A stretch of 64,000 nucleotides of DNA from the NCBI GenBank assembly GCA_000733355.1, contig JNVV01000054.1, forward strand, positions 160,006 through 224,005, in the 5' to 3' direction. This document shows positions 1-12,400 of this stretch, in pieces (the first letter of the stretch is position 1; the number at the start of each line of letters is the position of its first letter). Source of the DNA: Falciphora oryzae. Its lineage: Eukaryota; Ascomycota; Sordariomycetes; Magnaporthales; Magnaporthaceae. Both the position numbers and the translations under genes were made by a program. The notes beneath the pieces were generated by a model. The model made no database searches, had not been told where the DNA came from, and saw only the letters and a program-made list of their open reading frames with translations.

Positions 1-1058
1 GCGGAGGCGGTGTCGCGTGCTGCACGCCGTAGGTGCTTTCCTGGCCCTGATCAGGCTTTGTAGGGCGCTGGACGTTCCGTAGCGGAGATGGCGTGATCGT
101 GTGCGCTATTGTGCGCGGGGGCCGGGGCGGCAGCAATGCACTCCTCCGGGCAGGCGGGCCGCCGAGGATAGCGTATTGTGCCACCATATTGGCTAGGGGG
201 GCCGTTGGCAACGGCATGCTGCCGTCGCCAGCGCCTTTGGCGGGCGTGGTGGTTGGTGTTGTGTCGCTGGATTGGCAGGTGTTAAGGATTTGTATGCAAT
301 TTGGCAGTGTGCACTAACAGCACCGTGCCAAAAATTGATAGGTACGAGGAAGGGTGCCGCAAGAGGTACGCGGGGACTTTTCTTCTTTTCTTTTCTTTTC
401 TTCCCCTTTCGCACATGTCCCCTCCCAACCTGTTTTGGTGGCTCAACTGTCTACGTAGGTATTGCCGCCGGCTCCCATGGCCACATCCGCGCTCGCGCCC
501 TTTCCCTCATCCGTCACATCTCCCATCGCTTCTCGCGCGTGTCTCGCTCCGCGCCGGCCCGAGGGGATGCACACACCAATCATCGTGGCCCTCTAGCATC
601 ACTCCTAGGTCTTGGCAGGACACTGCAGGCATGGGAGGTCTGATTCGTGGTTTCTGCTGATCACTTACTCCCTGCCTGGCCTAGAAATGGGCCGACTCGA
701 GAAATCGTGCATTTTCGTTTTCCCCCCGCGGCTATGTACATACATGGTAGGGAAAGCAAACATAAGACAAGCAGTCGGCTCCCGGTCTCGGGCCTCTCCT
801 CGAAGAGACACCCTGATACCAAATCGGGCGAACCGGCGCCCCAAAGTTTCGGCCCTTTTAACACCCCCAGCTGGCCTGTCATCCCACTCCTGCGTTTCCC
901 AGACTTGGTCCACTGCTCAGCCTAGCTGCCCCGTGAAAAAAGGGGGCATCGGGCGGCACTCGCGTATCGTATCATGCTCTCTGCCTTCCAGATCGACAAG
1001 GACGAGTCGCGGCAGGAGCTAGCGCTAACACAACACGGCCTCCTTAGCCACCGCCCAA
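1..1058. other. No gene recognised (left edge, intergenic)
   Basis: Short overlapping ORFs on both strands lack domains, conserved composition or convincing start contexts. The stretch includes pyrimidine-rich runs around 375-420. It probably holds the 3' flank of the minus-strand transporter ending at 1059 and flanks of a gene outside the window. Confidence 0.5.
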
Positions 1059-2833
1059 TCACAGGATGTAAGGGTTGTAGACCTCGCCCGTCTGGTCCGC
1101 CCGCTTCCTGAGCTTGCTGTTCTGCCACTTGAGGTACATCTTGGTGCTGATGGCGATGGTGAAGGCGGTGGCGCCAAAGACGAGCATGAGCACAAACGCC
1201 AGGCGGTACACGGGCTGCTCCTCGGGGCGGAAAAAGTAGGGGGACACGATGTTGCCCAGGTGGCCAAAGATGTTGACGATGGCGCCCGCCGCCGCCCGCT
1301 TCTCGGGCGTCGTGCTCAGCGTCGACACGGCCCACGTGTACACGAGCGCGTTGGCCGAGAAGGACCCCGGCGCGAACAGGAACGAGGCCGCGTACCGCGC
1401 CGCCACGTTGGGCGTCGAGATGGTGATGACGTAGCCGATGGCGGCCGCGCCGAGGCCCGCACAGATGTGGTACCCGCGCTCGCGCGTCCGGTCCGAGTTC
1501 CAAGACGCGAAGAAGGAGCAGGCCGCGCCCAGCAGGTAGGGCGGCGAGGTGAGCAGCAGGGAGGTGGTGTTGTTTCCGATTCCCAGGCCGCGCACGAGGG
1601 TGGGGAAGAAGAAGTTGAAGCCGTACGAGCCCGTCATGAAGATGTTGAGGAAGATGAAGTACCAGGTGATGGGATCTAGGACGGCCAGCTGTGGAGCTTT
1701 GTCAGCAGCTGTTTGCTTGAGGCTACTCGGTCAGGGCCGATGAAGAAGCATGGTATTGAAACGTACCTTGACGCCATATCACACCTTGCCGGTTCCCCCA
1801 GCTCCTGTGACGCGGTCGGCGACGATGCGGGCCTCGGCGAGGCGGCGCATGTCCTCGGTCATAAAATACCTCTGGGCGCCCGTCTTGGAGTGCGGGTAGT
1901 CGGGCAGGGTGCAGAAGGCGGCGATTCCGCAGACGGTGCTCATCAGGGCCTCAACGACAAAGAGCCACTTCCAACCAGCCAGGCCCGCGGCCCCGTCCAT
2001 TCCCGAGAAGATGCCTGCAGCCAGGACACCCGATAGCGCCTGCGCGAGCACGAGTCCCGAGTACAGGATGGCGGTGCGGAGAGCGATCTCCTTGCGCGTG
2101 TACCAGGAGTTGAGGAGGTAGACAGACTAGTGATTATGTATGGTGCATGGTTAGCCTTTGCTCTTCTTTTTTGTGTGCTTCTATCCAAAACCTACGCCGG
2201 GGAATAGGGGAGCCTCGAGGATTCCCAGAAAGAAGCGGACCACGATGAGTTCGGTCGAGTTCCTAACGCCCGCCGTGGCTGCCGAGACGGCTGACCAGAC
2301 GATGGCGGTCACCGGGAGGTAAATGCCAGGACGCACGCGCGTGAGGAGCATGTTGGAGGGCAGCTGGGCCAGCATGTAGCCAATGGTCAACACGGCCACG
2401 GCATTGTTGTAGTCGTCGCCGCCCAGGCCGAGATCTTCGTCGAACGTGTTCAGACGCGCCTGCGCGATGTTGGTCCTGATCGAGGACGTAGGTTTGGTCA
2501 GCTATATGGTTGATCACTTCGGTTACCGGATATCGACGCTGCGACCAACCTATCGAGATAGTTGTTGAGGTAAAGGATCCAGACGGTAGGGAGCAGGGTC
2601 CCGTCCAGCACGCGGACCAGCTTGCGCTCCGTCTCCTGCCAGTCCGGAAGGTTGAGGTCGGCAATGGGCTGGAAGTTGCGGTAGTAGGCCTCGGCGTCCG
2701 TCCGCACCGTCTCGCCCTCGGCAGGCTCTTTGCTAGACTTCTCGAACTGGCCAACCTCGGCCTTCTCCGAAGCGCCTGGCGTTGCGTCGGGGGTCGCGGG
2801 GGAGGCACTCTTCTCGTCGCTGTTTCCGGCCAT
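1059..2833 (-). CDS. MFS transporter, Dal5/allantoate-permease type (anion:cation symporter family), possibly disrupted
   Basis: Four exons are supported: 2833-2550, 2475-2196, 2126-1785 and 1688-1059, joining in frame to about 511 residues, normal for this family. The acidic, hydrophilic N-terminus ends at a family-typical NNYLDR/TNIAQAR segment. Further on come a GYMLAQLPSN motif, a RFFLGILEAPLFPG segment (family signature), the loop with LPDYP after transmembrane segment 6, and the second six-helix half starting near FLNIFMTGSYGFN. Family members import small carboxylates, vitamins or nitrogen compounds through the plasma membrane; the substrate cannot be read here. The third intron is odd. 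The strong donor GTACGT at 1766 would add six codons but includes an in-frame TGA at 1779-1781 where relatives have Trp, so I used the weaker GTGTGA donor at 1784. If that donor is not used, the gene is broken. It is divergent from the aminopeptidase gene. Confidence 0.8.
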
Positions 2834-4549
2834 CTTCAGAGTAGCTTTTCTTCTCTCGCTGCGGGAGGGGGACGACGGGCGGGAACCGGCTTCGGTTGGG
2901 AGGTCTGGAGAGCCATATTCGAGACGATGAGCGCTTCCGGCCCCAACATATAAGAATCTGGACGGTACCAGAGAGCATCGAGGTTGGCCCCGGAGGATCA
3001 CGGGTAGGTCAGCATGTCATTGCCGATCGACAGCGTCCGAAGACCAAACTTCTTGGTCCAAGTCTCAGCGCAGCGGACCCAAGCAAGGCTTCGCCCTGGG
3101 TGCGTCGAATCCGGGCTGACCTTCCAAGACCAACGCGGAGAAGCCCAAGACTTTGGAGAAGGAGGGGAGTGGGGAAGATGAGCGGTGTCTGCCATCCCAA
3201 ATACAATCGAAGAGGTTTGACCAAGAAAACCCGCGCGATTCAAGACACTCTGGGCAATGACGAGACCCTTTATTGGCGTATTGGCAGCCCCTAACAACCA
3301 CACCGAGAAGACCCGGGGTATCTCTTGGACGAGCCGTGCGCAGTTGAACATGTCGCTTGGCTCTCCGCGGCGCAGCCTCCGCACGTTGGGGTTCACGTAA
3401 AACAAGACCGCGAGACGGGGCTCCCCGAGTCTTTGACAAGGCATATATCCTGGCGATGGCGGGGAGACAGGGAGGTCGCCCTCCTCGGGATAAAAACATA
3501 TCCGGCGCAGGGAATCGATGCCGCGTTGTGACATGCAACACGTCGTTGTCGTGGTGCAGTCAGCGCCTAGCAGAGCCCGGCCCACGGCTGGTTGGCTCTT
3601 GTCTACGAGCCTCCTATTTTTATCCCCATGGGGCAGGCCTTGGCTGGGGTGACACGTCTGCGACCCCCGCGCCATCCCAAGCAGGTGGTCGGCGGCTTCT
3701 CCGAGTCTGTCCGTCCGCGCATCCCGGCCAGAGCACCACGAAGACTTCTCCGGACATCTGGTTGGCAGCAGAAATGGGCAGGCAGAATGTGCGAGTGCCT
3801 CTGGAGCCTGTCTAAATTACTCCTTGCGAGAGCTCGGCGGGCTGCGGGGGCTCACCGGATGACATCACAGTGATCGCAGGTCGCGCAGCCCAGGGTGGCG
3901 TGACGGCATGCATATCTCCGGATGGCTAACTCCGACGGGAGCTGACCCGGTGACGGGACGAGTGTATCCCCAAAGGGCCACGTCGACGCCGTCTCGCCAA
4001 GCCGTAGAACGGGTGGTCTCGGAGTCCATCTCGACCAACAGGCGGTCGCTTTGCAGGAGGAAGGGATTGGTCGATCAGGCTGGGCTTAGGCCTGGGCAGA
4101 GAGGGGATTGCCGAGATGTGGCCAGCAAAGAAACCGGGAAGAAGCGCGCGCTTCAAGAGAAGCAAAAAAAAAAAAAACCCCCGTCCCGGCCAAGCGGAAG
4201 CCAAGGGACAGACGATAGTGAAGGAGCATACTGTACCCACGGTCAATTGGTACTGTGCGAATTGTTTGGTTGGCGCTAGCGTCACGACCCAAGACGCCCA
4301 GACCAACGCTGTGGATTTTGTGATTTTTCGAGTGTCGTTGCCAATGCTCTTGGCCCGCCTGTGCCAGCAAAGAAGCGAGAACGGAAAGTGCGGGAAAGGC
4401 GACGCAGGGAGCCACGGAGCTTTGTGCCTAGACTGCGCGACGAAGAAACTACCACGCAAGACATGCGGCTTTTTCTAGCGCCGCCCCGAGCGAGCTAGCC
4501 ACCTAGTTGGCAGAGAAAAAGGGGAAGAAGTTGTCTCCTGAAGAACAAT
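2834..4549. other. Divergent intergenic region between transporter and aminopeptidase
   Basis: About 1.7 kb separates the 5' ends of two divergent genes, so both promoters should lie here. ORFs in this stretch overlap on opposite strands without recognisable domains. A 12-A run lies near 4166-4177. No clear TATA box was assigned to either gene. Confidence 0.5.
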
Positions 4550-7500
4550 ATGGACGTCGGCGGCAGACACGCGCTGGGGGCGTCTTGGCGACGGCTCCTG
4601 CAGACGGCGCTGTCGTCGGGCTGTAGTGGCGTGGCCCCCGGAGGCCAGTCCCGAGCGCTTGGCCGCCCTGGTCTTTGGGAGAGTCGCCCGGTCGGCGCCA
4701 GCCACAGCAACCGGGCGTGCGCTGGAATGATGCCGGCGCTAGCAGTGGCGTCGCAGCAGAGCAAGAGCTTGAGCTTCTTCACCCCGCCATCCCGAGTGCG
4801 GGGTCACCGCCCCTCGTCTCAGAAGCTCCAACCCATCGTATTCCTGGAAACTGCCACCTCAATCGCCTCGGCCCTAACAACACCGCTTTGGGCAGGCTCT
4901 TCTCGTATAGCGCCGATCCGGGGCTGCGCAACTCTGTCTGGACCCTTGACCGCCATCATGACCGACCGCGACACTCTACCAGCCGTCTTTCGGCCCAGCC
5001 ACTATGACTTGTGCCTGACCAACCTGGACCCGAAGAACTGGACCTACGACGGCACCGTCGCGTACGTTGCATGGGACCCCGTGGCCTTCACTGTGTCCCT
5101 CTGTCTTTTACCACTCGCTAATAAGTTGGGTGACTGCCAGCATCGAGGGCGAGCTGACCCAGGAGACGACCGAAATCACCCTGAACACCTTGGAGGTCAA
5201 GGTGACCGAGGCTCGCTTTGATTCCCAGGTATACAAGCGCGCTTCCGCCCCATGCGCCTTGTTCGCATGCTCACAGTAGAAATATCTAGCATGCTAAGGC
5301 CTCCCTCTCCCAGACCTCGGACAAGTTCAGCTACGATGAGAAGAAGCAGCGCTGCACCATCACTTTTCCGGGGCCCCTGGCCCCCTCGCCCAAGGTCACG
5401 CTATTCCTCAAGTTCACCGGCATCGTCAACCATGACATGGCTGGGTTCTATCGTAGCCAGTACAAGCCTGCTGCCCCTGCCGCCGCCTCTGTTCCTCGGG
5501 ATGACGAGTATCACTATATGCTGAGCACTCAGTTCGAGGCTTGCGATGCTCGTCGTGCGTTCCCCTGCTTCGACGAGCCGAACCTCAAGGCCACCTTCGA
5601 CTTCAGCATCGAGATCCCCAGCGACCAGGTTGCACTGAGCAACATGCCCGTCACGGAGAGCAAGGAGACCGCACCCGGAAAGACCCTCGTTTCTTTTGAG
5701 CGCACCCCTCTGATGAGCACCTACCTCCTTGCCTGGGCCGTTGGCGACTTTGAATACACCGAGGCCTTCACCGACCGCCGCTACAACGGCAAGCAGATCC
5801 CCGTCCGCGTCTACACCACCCGCGGCCTCCGCGAGCAGGGCCATTGGGCCCTGCAGCACGCGCCCAAGATCATCGACTACTTCAGCGAGCAGTTTGAGAT
5901 TGACTACCCGCTGCCCAAATCCGACATTCTGGCGGTGCACGAGTTCACCCACGGCGCCATGGAGAACTGGGGCTTGGTGACGTATCGGACGACGGCCGTT
6001 CTGTTTGACGAGAAGCTTTCCGACGTGCGCTTCCGCAACCGCGTCGCCTATGTCATCGCCCACGAGCTGGCTCATCAATGGTTCGGCAACCTCGTTACCA
6101 TGGACTGGTGGGACGAGCTCTGGCTTAATGAGGGCTTCGCCACCTGGGCCGGCTGGCTAGCCATCGACCACCTTCACCCGGAGTGGGACGTCTGGGCCCA
6201 GTTTGTCAATGACGGCATGGCACTGGCCTTCACCCTGGACGCCATCCGAGCCTCCCATCCTATCCATGTCCCCGTCCGCGACGCCCTCGACGTCAACCAG
6301 ATCTTCGACCACATCAGCTACTTCAAGGGCTGCAGCATCATCCGCATGTTGGCAAACCACCTTGGCGTCAAGACCTTCCTCAAGGGAATCGCCATCTATC
6401 TCAAGAAGCATGCGTATCACAACGCCAAGACGGATTCCCTTTGGGCCGCTCTGAGCGAGGCCTCCGGCGCCGACGTGAAGACCCTCATGGCCCCCTGGGT
6501 CCAGAAGATTGGGTACCCGGTCGTCACTGTCACTGAGCAATCTCAGGGCATCACCGTCAAGCAGTCACGTTTCCTGTCCACCGGTGACGTTAAGCCCGAG
6601 GACGACACGACTACATGGTGGATCCCTCTGGCGCTATCTGGCAAGATAGGCATGGCGCAGGGCGAGGTGGACACTTCATCCCTGACGACCAAGGAGGAAA
6701 CCATCGCCGGCGTTGACAGCGAGTTCTACCAGCTCAACAGCTCGGCGAATGGCTTCTACCAGGTCAACTACCCCCCAGAGCGGCTCGCCCAGTTCGGGAA
6801 GCAGCTTAGCAGGCTCAGCGCCGCCGAGAAGATCCGGATCGCGAGCTCGGCGGCTGACCTGGCCTTCTCCGGCTACGGCAGCACCGCTGCACTGTTGTCG
6901 TTCCTCGAGGGTTTCAGCAGCGAGACGGAGTACCTGGTGCTTGCGCAGGCTCTTGACGCCGTTGGCGCACTCAAGTCGGTATTTGGTGACGACGAGGAGA
7001 TCCGCAAGGGCCTTAGCGCCTTCACGCTCCGCCTGATCGAAGGCTCGCTGGCCAAGGTCGGCTTTGATGTTCCGGCGAATGATGAGTTCAGCAGCAGCAT
7101 GCTTCGAAAGAGGCTCCTGGTTGCCGCCGTCGCGAATGGACACGAAGCGTGAGTGGCCCAAGCCATATTGAAATATCAAATATGATAATTAGGTGGCTTG
7201 CTTTCGAACTAACTAGGCGCTACTCGATTAGTACCAGGCAAGAGGCACAGAAGAGGTTCTCCGCCTATTTCGAGGATGGCGACAAGACGGCCATTCACGC
7301 CGACCTGCGCACCGCAGTCTACCGCGCCGGGATCCTGGGCGACCCAGCCAAGGCCGTCCAGATTCTGAAGAAGGAGTGGTACACCACTCCGGCAATCGAC
7401 GGCAAGGACATGTGTCTTGCCGCCCTAGGGCACGTTCAGGATCCCAAGATTATCGAGGAGGTGCTCCTGCCATTCCTCCTGTCAATCTCGCCGCCCGCCG

Positions 7501-7862
7501 CCGCGTCGGACTCCATCCCAGCGGGAGACCTGCACATGCTGGCCTCTCCTATGGCAGGAAACCGGGTGGCGCGGCCGCTGCTGTGGAAGCGCATCCAGGA
7601 GGGGTGGGAGAGCGAGGTGGTGGCCAAGATGGGTGGGAACCCGTCCGTGCTGGACCGATTCGTTAAGTTATCGCTGAGCAAGTTCACGGATGCTTCGGCG
7701 ATCGACGAGATCGATGCATTCTTCGCTTCCAGGGACACGTCGAGCTTCGACCGCACACTCGAGACCGTGAAGGACAAGGTGCGGGGCCGGGCGGCATACC
7801 GTTCCAGGGACGCCGACGCCCTGCGGAGCTGGCTCCACGAGAAAGGGTACGCCAAGCAATAA
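4550..7862 (+). CDS. M1-family zinc aminopeptidase (yeast Ape2/Aap1-like)
   Basis: Exons are 4550-5061, 5141-5228, 5314-7148 and 7238-7862. They give 1019 residues from the first ATG, or 883 from the ATG at 4958 (MTDRDTLPAVFRPSHYDL), which is where cytosolic family members usually begin. Counting from the second start, the exopeptidase motif GAMEN lies near residue 278 and the zinc site HELAHQWFGN near 314, with the third ligand in WLNEGF. This is a complete M1 catalytic set. The enzyme removes N-terminal residues from peptides using one zinc ion. The C-terminal part matches the ERAP1-like helical domain in length. The 136-residue extension is rich in Arg, Ser and Ala and poor in acidic residues, as in a mitochondrial presequence. 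The last acceptor could be 7216 instead of 7237 (both in frame), but the CTAAC branch site favours 7237. All family residues appear intact. Confidence 0.92.
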
Positions 7863-9473
7863 TTGGCCTAGCTGGGCTGTGTATTGGATAGGTGTTTGCT
7901 TGTCCCAACCAACCAATACCGTATAGGACAAAACATCATGCCGTCTCTCCTGTGATCTCGACTGATGACTACCTACCTAGAAAGCGGGGGTTCACGCGAT
8001 GCCGTTTTGTGTCTGGGTATGTGGGAGGTTGAACGCGCCTGCTTGCTGACTCGGGCTTGTTGCTGGGAGGCTGCTCCTTTGACGCAGTCTAAGGCCGAAA
8101 TGGGCAACTGCCACAGCCGGGATTCTCGAGGTGGAGCCTCGAGGCTTGCACCTGGTCCGAGTTAGCGCTGCATCCTGCAGCTCTATATCTGCATGTCACC
8201 ATCACGCCTGTTGTTACTATGCCTAAGCTGGGCAAACACGGCTTGGTCATGACTAGAGGTAAGTCTGTGGGCGCAAGATGCCGTGGCGGCAATGTGTGGG
8301 CAGATAGGATTATGTTCGCAGGATGGGTCATTTGAACCTGTGTTATGGGAAGGGAAGGGGAACCTCGTCATTGATGCTGGCTGTAGGGGCTTGGGGGCCA
8401 CACGTGTTTGCGTCCCGCCATGCAAAGCGACTGGATCGTGCTAGTTTGGAGCCCCCAGCAGTTTATTGAGGGGGAAAAAAAAAAGAAAAAAAAAAAAAAA
8501 GGCACGGGAAAAGGGAAAAAGATACGGAAAACAATTGGAACAATGGGTGTTCCCATTAGCGCCGTTGATGGCGAGTCCTCATCGAGTCGCGCTGCCTGGG
8601 CGGGGAGGCTTGCCTTGCTTTTTTGGTGCTTGGCCCACAGGGCGCGAGCTTGGGTGGCTGGGAACCGTTGGCGGGCTGACATAAGCTAAAGCTAGACATG
8701 GGGCTGAGGTTCCGGCCCGTCACAGGTGGGCGGGCAGCTTGCCGGACCAGCCAATCCGAGGGGCTGGGGGTCGGGGCTGCATGCGCACCTGGCAAAAGCG
8801 ATGCTCAGTCATCATTTCGAGTACCATCGTCAACCACGACGGATTAGACTAGATAGCGTCTGGTGCTCAACCTGCGGCGCGCTTCTGTGTGCTTCCATCG
8901 GCTCAACCGCCGTCGACGTTACAAAAGTTGTCCCTCGTTTTTGTTTCTTTTCCGTGCCACACCTTCCTTACCCTGGGAGTCTGGACTCGTAACTTTGACG
9001 CAAACCCCTCTCGCCTCCTGCGCCACGTCGTTTTGAAGCCCTGCGAAGCCCGCCAACTTCGTCATCTCGACAACGGAAACCCCGGCTGACCTGTCTCACG
9101 CTGCCCTCCCACCCCTGACGCTTCCGCCTGGGAACCTACTCTATCTGATCGTTCGCAATCAACAACGTCCACCACCTGTCGCACGCCCTACCTTCGTTCA
9201 GCCTCCTTACGCTTTCGGCGCAGATTGACTCCCTCTTTCTTTCTCCCCTCATTCCTGGCCCGCCATTCCGCTTCATACTTTGCACATTCGACACAAACAG
9301 ACGGGAAATTCGGCATTTCGCGCGACCCGAATAGTTCGTGGTCTTGGGCTGTGGCGCGAAGCCGGTGCTTTTTTCTTCTCTCCGACGCTCGAGTCTCCGC
9401 CTACTCTACTAGCCACTAAAAACTCGACCGCCGTTGCAACGTCCCACTCCACGGTCCGCTCCGGTCGCCCGAC
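7863..9473. other. Intergenic region with pyrimidine-rich leader of the Tcp11-family gene
   Basis: No ORF with recognisable content is present. An A-rich run at about 8475-8500 is low complexity. From about 8930 to 9473 the plus strand is strongly C/T-rich, typical of long 5' leaders and promoters of filamentous-fungal genes, and it leads into the ATG at 9474. Confidence 0.5.
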
Positions 9474-12400
9474 ATGAGACGCTCTTCGCTGGATCTCAGC
9501 GAACCCTCGCGGGCTCTCGAAGAGCCCCTCGGCTCACCATCACCGGCCTCGCCCATCGACCGCCCCGAGATGGCGCTGTCGCTGGCCGAGGCCGTTGAGG
9601 CCGACGAGGAGCTCGACACCGTTTCGGACGGCCCCGGCGCCCCGCGCATTTACACACCACCCCCGCACATCGCCGCCCGCTTCTACAGGCCATCCCAGGC
9701 CAGGCGAAAGGACTCGGCCGCCTCCTCGCGCCGCAACTCCATCTCCTCAGCGCACTCGCTGTCCTCTGCCGGCTGTGCCCGCCAGGCTGGGCCACAGAGT
9801 AAGCACATCGCCCAGCATCTCCGACGCGCCTCCATCCTCGAGGACCGCAAGGCCCGCCTCGCCGACCGCGCAGCACACGCCGAAAAGGTGCGCCTGAGGG
9901 CCGCCCTCGCAAAGGCCACCATCCGCGACACGTCGCTCAGCGAGGAGCGCGCCCTGGCCGCTCAGCAGGCCCGCGAGCGCAACCTCGCCGAGATCGCGGC
10001 CGCCTGCGCCGAGGAGGTCAAGAGGGCCAAGGCGGTGGCTGAGTCTACAAAGGAGAAGCGCGAGCAAGAGATCCGCAAGCTCAAGATCCAAATGGAGGAG
10101 CGCATGGCCGAGGCCAAGAGGCGGCGCGATGAGCTGCGGAGTCGAAACGCGGCCAAGACGCGCTCCAGGGGCCACAGCCAGAGCTTGGGTAACGCCCGAA
10201 AGGCCGCCGATATGCTGCTCGACGTCAAAGAGGAGAGTAAGGAGACGGACGAGACGAGGCCCATGACGCCAGACTCTGCCGCTCGGCAGCTGCAGTGGTG
10301 GTGGAGGGCCACCATCAGACGCCGCGCTGTGGCTGAGTTCCAGGCCCTGGGCCTCAACATTGATGGTGTCCGGGAGACGACGTTCGAGAAGGTCGTCCAG
10401 CTCCTCGCCCAGGAGTCTGTGCTAACCGCCACGTCTAGGATGCTGAGGATCTGCGGCCTGCGGGAGGGCGCTGTCGGGTCCGTCAGCGAGATGGCGGCCG
10501 TTCGCACTTTCCTAAGTGCCTTGCTGATCCTCGGTCACCCGGCCCAGGTGCTGAGTAACAAGGATAACAAGGGAGAACAGGAGCAGGTTGGGGCAGCTCT
10601 AGCGCACCCCCTCTCCAAGGATGACCTGGCTAATCCGCAACTACAGGAGCTCGTCGGCAAAGCGAGAGACCTTCTCATCTGCTTTGAGAACATAATGCCG
10701 CGCCTGACCTCGATGAACGGCTACACGCCCCCTCCGGTCCTCAAGGCCCAGCTACCTGAGACGTACGCGGCCTTCCACAACGCCTTCATTGCGTGGAAGG
10801 CCCGGGACTCGGGCGCCCTTATCGACGTCATGCTTATGCAGTTTGTCGAGCTTGACGCCATCTGGCAGACGGTCAAGGACAGCACTGACCCGTCGGTCAC
10901 GGAGTCGTATCGGCAGAGCATCCAGGACAACCAGGTGATGCTCCTCGTCCGTATCAAAAAGCTGGCCGGCGCCGAGCAGGGCAAGAAGATGGTGTTTGAG
11001 GCCGTGCGCAAGGCCCGGAAGTCCCGGGCTGAGATCAAGCCCAGCGGCGACACGAAGCCGCGAGAAGCGGCCGATTACACCGTCGAAACGGCCATGGGCG
11101 ACCTGGGGACGCCCGAGCCTTCGGAGCAGAGGGGCGAGGATTTGGCGGCCCATGAGCCTTCGCCTTCTGAGGAGGCAAAGCACATGACGGTCAGAGTCCG
11201 CATTCCCAGGAATCGCCTCCTCCCCGACAACCGCATCCTGGTCCACGAGCTGTCCATCGACAAGAACTACCGGCTCTCGGCAGAGGAATACAGGGAACAA
11301 CAGGCCCTGTTCCTGGCGCCGCTGCTGCAGCGGATGCGGGACACGATGCAGCACGAAAGCCAAGAGGAGGAGCACTTCAGGCTGTTGCTCGAGGTGGCCA
11401 AGGAGCTGCGCGCGAAGCTTCAACGCCTCGTGCAGCAGGGCAAGTCGATGCACACGTTCATTGGCGAGGTGCTGGACACGGACGTGGCCTACCAACAGTT
11501 CGTCACGGGAAGCTTCTCGTACGAGAAGTTCTTCTCGACTATGGGCCAGCTCCTACCTAAGCTCTGCGCGCCCGTGCGCGACGATGAGGTCAAGGAGCTC
11601 GTGGAGCATGGGCTCCGGAACGGCAACTACGTCGACAGGCTCGAGGCATTGATGAGCTTCATCGACGTCATGTCGAGCGACCACGCCAACTACCTCTTAA
11701 GCCTCGTCGCGCCGCAGATCCTGTCGTCGGCGTCTCAGTACGAAGCCAAGTGCTTCGCGCAGGCTCTGGGGCGCAAGGAGCACGGGCTCGAGACGGCCGA
11801 GGCGTCGTGGCGGTCCGCCCGCGGCAGGCTTCTGGCCGAGGCGGCGCGCCGGGATCCGGAGGGCATCAGCCACCCCAAGTCGCGGCCGACGCCGGATCGC
11901 ATCTACACGCAGGTGCTGGTTGACCTGTTTACGCGTCTGGGGCCCATCTCTCTGGACGATATGCCCGAGACGCTGCGCCTGGACCACCGGCGGGCCGTGC
12001 GGTCCGGGGCGCTGACGCGGCGAATCGTGACGACGGGCGCGATACTGCTGCAGTGCAAGAACATGCTGAAGCGAGACGTGCGGGTCCCGTGGAGGACCGA
12101 GGCCAGCCGCATCATGACGGTCCTCGAAGCTGCCGATGAGAGGCGGCTGCTGAAGCAGAAGGAGGGTGGCGACTCGTCCACCGCTCCTAGCAGCGAATCC
12201 CCAACCCAAGCGGTCGTCGATGGCGTCATGGCTGCGCTCGAATCGGGCCGATCCATGCCCTCGGCGACCAAGGCGAACCTCAGGGCGCTTGTGGGCAAAA
12301 TGGAGGCTGCGGCAGCTGAGTCGGGGCGAACTGGCTGCGAACCGGGCGAGCCGGTGTTGAGGCTGCTGCTCAACCGGCTGAGGACCCACGTGCTCTCGCG

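Noticed and set aside
8475..8500. A-rich run as poly(A) tail of a retroposon
   Set aside because: No 5' element or target duplication adjoining; simple low-complexity sequence.
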